55,628 nucleotides of DNA. Source: an uncultured Chitinophagaceae bacterium (lineage in GTDB: Bacteria > Bacteroidota > Bacteroidia > Chitinophagales > Chitinophagaceae). The notes below the pieces were generated by a model, which ran no database searches, had not been told where the DNA came from, and was given only the letters and a program-made list of their open reading frames with translations. A program made the position numbers and the translations under genes. The DNA is taken from NCBI GenBank assembly GCA_934502905.1, contig CAKSVK010000004.1:1-55628 (forward strand), written 5' to 3'. This document shows positions 53,037-55,628 of this stretch, in pieces. How positions within the stretch are numbered: position 1 is the first letter of the stretch; the number at the start of each line of letters is the position of its first letter.

Positions 53037-54665
53037 ATGTCAATACGGTCATTCTTATCCAGGTTATCAATAACCGCCACACTTGCAATTTTATGTTATG
53101 TCCAACCGGTTTGCGCCCAGGAGTCTGCCGTAGCATGCAACCTGAAGCTACTGGGCACCAGGAGCTGGATCAGGATACAATGGACGCATTGCGGTGCAAC
53201 GCAACAGGATCTTAATATATACTGGTCAACGGAAAATAAAAAGCCTGCCCGGCCGCAGGCAGTTGTAGATGCAAATACAACCCGCTATTATATACAGGAT
53301 GTGCAGCCGGAACACCAATATTTTGTATGGATGGAGTCCCGAAAAGCAGACGGTAAAAACAATTCCGCATACGGGGAAACGGTGACTACCAAACAGTGGG
53401 CGCTGGATCCAGACGAAACAAATCAACTGGACATACCCAGCTCTGCCGCGGTACCTGAAGGCATGTTATTGTTTTGGCATGATGAATTTAATGATGAATT
53501 ACTGAACCGGAATAAATGGTCCACCAATTATTATTCGAGCATAGATTATCTCTACAAGATCAACTTCCGTAAAATGAAAACAGACAGCCTGCCCCAGGCA
53601 GCCTACACACTCAACGGAAAGACCATTAATCTCTTTACCAACGATAGCCTGCCGGCAGAAGTGTACGATATAAAGAACGGAAAGAAGATATCCTCTATTC
53701 AAACCTATGACTGGGGGAAGAATGAAAACCTGCTGGACAACAGCCGCGGTGGTTATTTTGAAGCGCGGGTGAAAAGAAGCAGTACCGGTAAGCCACGCGG
53801 ATTGAATACGGCCTTCTGGTTCGATTCTCCCGGACCGGATCTGAAATATTATCTCGAACAGGGAACAGTGCTGGAAGGGGTTAAAGGGATCCGTCCAAAG
53901 GGGCAGGTATTTGAAATAGATATTTTTGAATACCTGAACGCGCAGTTTGTGCTTCACGGGCATGTAGACAGCAACGGTAAATTCCAGCGCAACCTGGCGA
54001 CCCATATTGCTGAGGGCTACCAGCATATAGATAATTGGGTAGTACATGGCATTTTATGGACACCTGCTGCCATCAAACATTATATTAACGGAAACCTGAT
54101 CAAAGAATATTCCGACAAAAATAAGATATACGCACCCAATCATTTTATGAATGTGCTTTTGGGAAGTTATGGCGGTGGCGGCACCGTGAACATGGAAGTA
54201 GATTATATCCGCGGTTATCAATGGCCGTTAGAGGATGATAACGAATTACCCAACGGCGGTGCAGAATACAGCCGCCACATTTTGCCATGGGAAGGAACCG
54301 CGACCATTAGTCCTGCCGGTAAAAGATCGGGCAAGGCCGGATTTATGCTGAGACCGGGTGAAACCCTGTTCCAATACCTTTACCTGAGCCCTTCAAAAGA
54401 TTACAGGCTTACCTACTGGACGAAAGGAGAAGGCACTATAGAAACACAGGTAAATAATATTACACCCGTGACAGGAGCATTTGAGGACGAACATCAACAA
54501 ACCGCATCCGTCCCTTCTTCTTTTACAGAGAACATGCTTACCTTCAAAACAGGTTCGGAGTACGAAAACAATACAAAGATTGTGCGTATCGGTTTTACCA
54601 ATACCGGAAATAAAGTAATTCTATTAGATGACGTATTACTGACAAGGAAGGATCCTGGTAAATAA
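53037..54665 (+). CDS. GH16 glycanase with FN3-like and C-terminal binding modules
   Basis: A 542-residue exported enzyme (signal to about Ala27). Residues about 30-120 form an FN3-like module. Residues about 145-396 are a GH16 domain: it begins LLFWHDEFND, contains NSRGGYFEARVK and has the catalytic motif EIDIFE (Glu293 nucleophile, Asp295, Glu298 acid/base), followed by WVVHGILWTPAAIKHYINGNLI and NVLLGSYGGGG. Residues about 400-536 look like a carbohydrate-binding beta-sandwich (GAEYSRHILPW to LLDDVLLTRK). GH16 enzymes cut beta-1,3/1,4-glucans, agars, carrageenans or xyloglucan. The specificity cannot be set from the sequence alone. It is the only confirmed hydrolase of this locus and should release oligosaccharides for SusCD. 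Confidence 0.88.
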   Translation: MSIRSFLSRLSITATLAILCYVQPVCAQESAVACNLKLLGTRSWIRIQWTHCGATQQDLNIYWSTENKKPARPQAVVDANTTRYYIQDVQPEHQYFVWMESRKADGKNNSAYGETVTTKQWALDPDETNQLDIPSSAAVPEGMLLFWHDEFNDELLNRNKWSTNYYSSIDYLYKINFRKMKTDSLPQAAYTLNGKTINLFTNDSLPAEVYDIKNGKKISSIQTYDWGKNENLLDNSRGGYFEARVKRSSTGKPRGLNTAFWFDSPGPDLKYYLEQGTVLEGVKGIRPKGQVFEIDIFEYLNAQFVLHGHVDSNGKFQRNLATHIAEGYQHIDNWVVHGILWTPAAIKHYINGNLIKEYSDKNKIYAPNHFMNVLLGSYGGGGTVNMEVDYIRGYQWPLEDDNELPNGGAEYSRHILPWEGTATISPAGKRSGKAGFMLRPGETLFQYLYLSPSKDYRLTYWTKGEGTIETQVNNITPVTGAFEDEHQQTASVPSSFTENMLTFKTGSEYENNTKIVRIGFTNTGNKVILLDDVLLTRKDPGK

Positions 54666-54829
54666 TGAAACGCACATTTGTATCGGTAAGCTGGCAAAGC
54701 AGCCTTTCTGAGGAACCATTCGGGCATAACAGTCTCCCAGTCTTACATTAAACCCCACCTGCAGGAACATGATAAAAGCCAATCAAAATGGTATTTTGCT
54801 TGTGCTATTTGATATTCAGGCATATCAAA

Positions 54830-54872
54830 AAACCTGTAAGACCGCAATGTTGCATTGCTATCTTACAGGTTT
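54830..54872. terminator. Two-tier hairpin after the GH16 operon
   Basis: Outer arms AAACCTGTAAGA (54830-54841) and TCTTACAGGTTT (54861-54872) pair perfectly, with an inner GCAATG/CATTGC stem (54844-54858, loop TTG). The A-run before and T-run within the arms would let it act in both directions, ending the GH16 operon and the convergent SRPBCC gene. Confidence 0.65.
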
Positions 54873-54916
54873 AATTAACGTGGCCGGGCGGAGGGTGGCT
54901 TCAGAAAGACTTTAAA

Positions 54917-55366
54917 TTATGCATCCGGAATCTCCGGCTCTACTAATTTCTTCAGCTTCTCCAACGATTCCTGCCATCCCAGGTAACACATCTCGGCGGG
55001 AATGACTGCAGGAATACCTTCCTGGGTAATTTTAAGCTCCGTGCCGCAGGAAACCTTGTTGAGTCACACGGAAGTAATCATTTCACCGGGCAGGTTGGGA
55101 TCATCAAATTGATCTGTCATTTTGATGAACTCGTTCGGTTTGATCTCTACAAATTTCCCGCCGAAAGAATGCCCGTTATTGGTGGAAAAGTTAATAAATG
55201 ACATTTTATAATCCCCTCCCACCTTAAAATCCATTTGATGAACAACCCCCAGAAATCCGTAAGGAGGGATCCATGTTGCATAAGCCCTTGAATAAGCAAA
55301 GGCACGGAATACTTTTTCCGGGGATGCTGTTAATATACGATGTAATGTTACAGTGTTTGTACTCAT
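54917..55366 (-). pseudogene. SRPBCC (AHSA1-like) gene interrupted by an in-frame TGA
   Basis: The frame begins MSTNTVTLHRILTASPEKVFRAFAYSRAYATWIPPYGFLG, typical of small SRPBCC/AHSA1 proteins of about 150 residues. It stops at 55064-55066 (TGA) after residue 100, in GEMITSV. Translation in the same frame continues without gap as LNKVSCGTELKITQEGIP, then MCYLGWQESLEKLKKLV and a normal TAA at 54917-54919. The second half matches the usual C-terminal helix and strand of the family. A single nonsense codon therefore splits an otherwise complete gene of 149 codons. It could be a recent pseudogene or a sequencing error. Confidence 0.85.
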
Positions 55367-55487
55367 AAAAATTGTTTTAAAGTGTTTGTTATTCCTGAAT
55401 TAATGATATGCATAGTTATTAAGCGGAGACACATCTTCCGGAACCCGCGCCAGGGGGTACTGTTTTTTTATTATATTTTCCCTAGTG

Positions 55488-55628
55488 TTATTGGGCAAAC
55501 TCTACTATCCATTCGATACCGAATTTGTCTCTAAACATTCCAAAACATGAGCCCGGAGAATTTTCGTCAAAAGGCACTTCAATATTTCCGCCGGCTGAAA
55601 GTCCGTTAAATAACTTATCGGCCTCTTC
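55488..55628 (-). CDS. VOC/PhnB-like protein, C-terminal fragment at window edge
   Basis: The last 46 residues of a gene that continues beyond the window: EEADKLFNGLSAGG, then IEVPFDENSPGSCFGMFRDKFGIEWIVEFAQ and stop. The FGMFRDKFGIEWIV ending is typical of PhnB/YjdN-like proteins in the vicinal-oxygen-chelate (glyoxalase) superfamily. The function of most members is unknown. It lies upstream of the broken SRPBCC gene on the same strand, a common pairing of small enzymes in Bacteroidota. Confidence 0.8.
   Translation of the reverse strand, partial: EEADKLFNGLSAGGNIEVPFDENSPGSCFGMFRDKFGIEWIVEFAQ

Overview
The window looks like chromosome of a member of the Bacteroidota, most probably Chitinophagaceae (Chitinophaga-like). 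The evidence is two SusC/SusD pairs, an ECF sigma/FecR/STN-SusC cascade, the short RpoD typical of the phylum, phylum-restricted families (HYC_CC_PP, DUF6515, START-like, GxxExxY), and many promoters of the Bacteroidota type (-7 box TAnnTTTG) with no obvious Shine-Dalgarno sequences. Identification is from sequence recognition only; no search was run.

Layout. 1-3.6 kb: a PaaK/CapK-like adenylate-forming enzyme, then a small metal-linked envelope operon (HYC_CC_PP protein, secreted HMA protein, outer-membrane protein, and a candidate 25-residue peptide coupled to it). 3.9-6.1 kb, minus strand: an ArsR-type regulator with a palindromic operator, a luciferase-like oxidoreductase and a nucleosidase. 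6.2-13.9 kb: mostly housekeeping (FtsE-like ATPase, LptF/LptG permease, START-like protein, RpoD, Ffh, ribosomal protein S16, macrodomain protein). The rpoD-ffh gap holds a copy of the rpoD 3' end and a palindrome followed by a T-tract. 14.1-18.9 kb: cytochrome bd oxidase (cydAB), a POTRA-less BamA/TamA-type barrel and a DUF6515 protein. 19-21.3 kb: a GxxExxY (PD-(D/E)XK-like) gene bracketed by about 79-nt palindrome-rich tandem repeats, then mnmE. 21.5-32.2 kb: a GH3/serine-hydrolase fusion, mutL, an AEC transporter, a bestrophin-like channel, purL and a TPR lipoprotein.

32.3-39.5 kb, minus strand: a SusC/SusD pair followed by a fused APH-fold kinase plus class III PLP phospho-lyase resembling the eukaryotic HYKK + PHYKPL or ETNPPL pair. 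This suggests uptake and breakdown of an amino-alcohol. 40-42.1 kb: a KilA-N protein, an alpha/beta hydrolase lipoprotein and a DinB protein, bounded by non-coding, repeat-bearing DNA and probably acquired. 42.5-54.7 kb: a polysaccharide utilisation locus with a divergent membrane TPR/HTH regulator, ECF sigma, FecR anti-sigma, STN-containing SusC, SusD, a DUF4874/DUF4832 lipoprotein and a GH16 glycanase. The window ends with an SRPBCC gene broken by an in-frame TGA and the C-terminus of a VOC/PhnB-like protein.

The most unusual material is non-coding: the repeats around the GxxExxY gene and a related 68-nt nested palindrome near 42.3 kb, the rpoD tail duplication, the ffh leader palindrome, ATCAGAAAT/ATTGCTGAT clusters in three gaps, and several genes whose -7 box lies so close to the start codon that their mRNAs should be almost leaderless.
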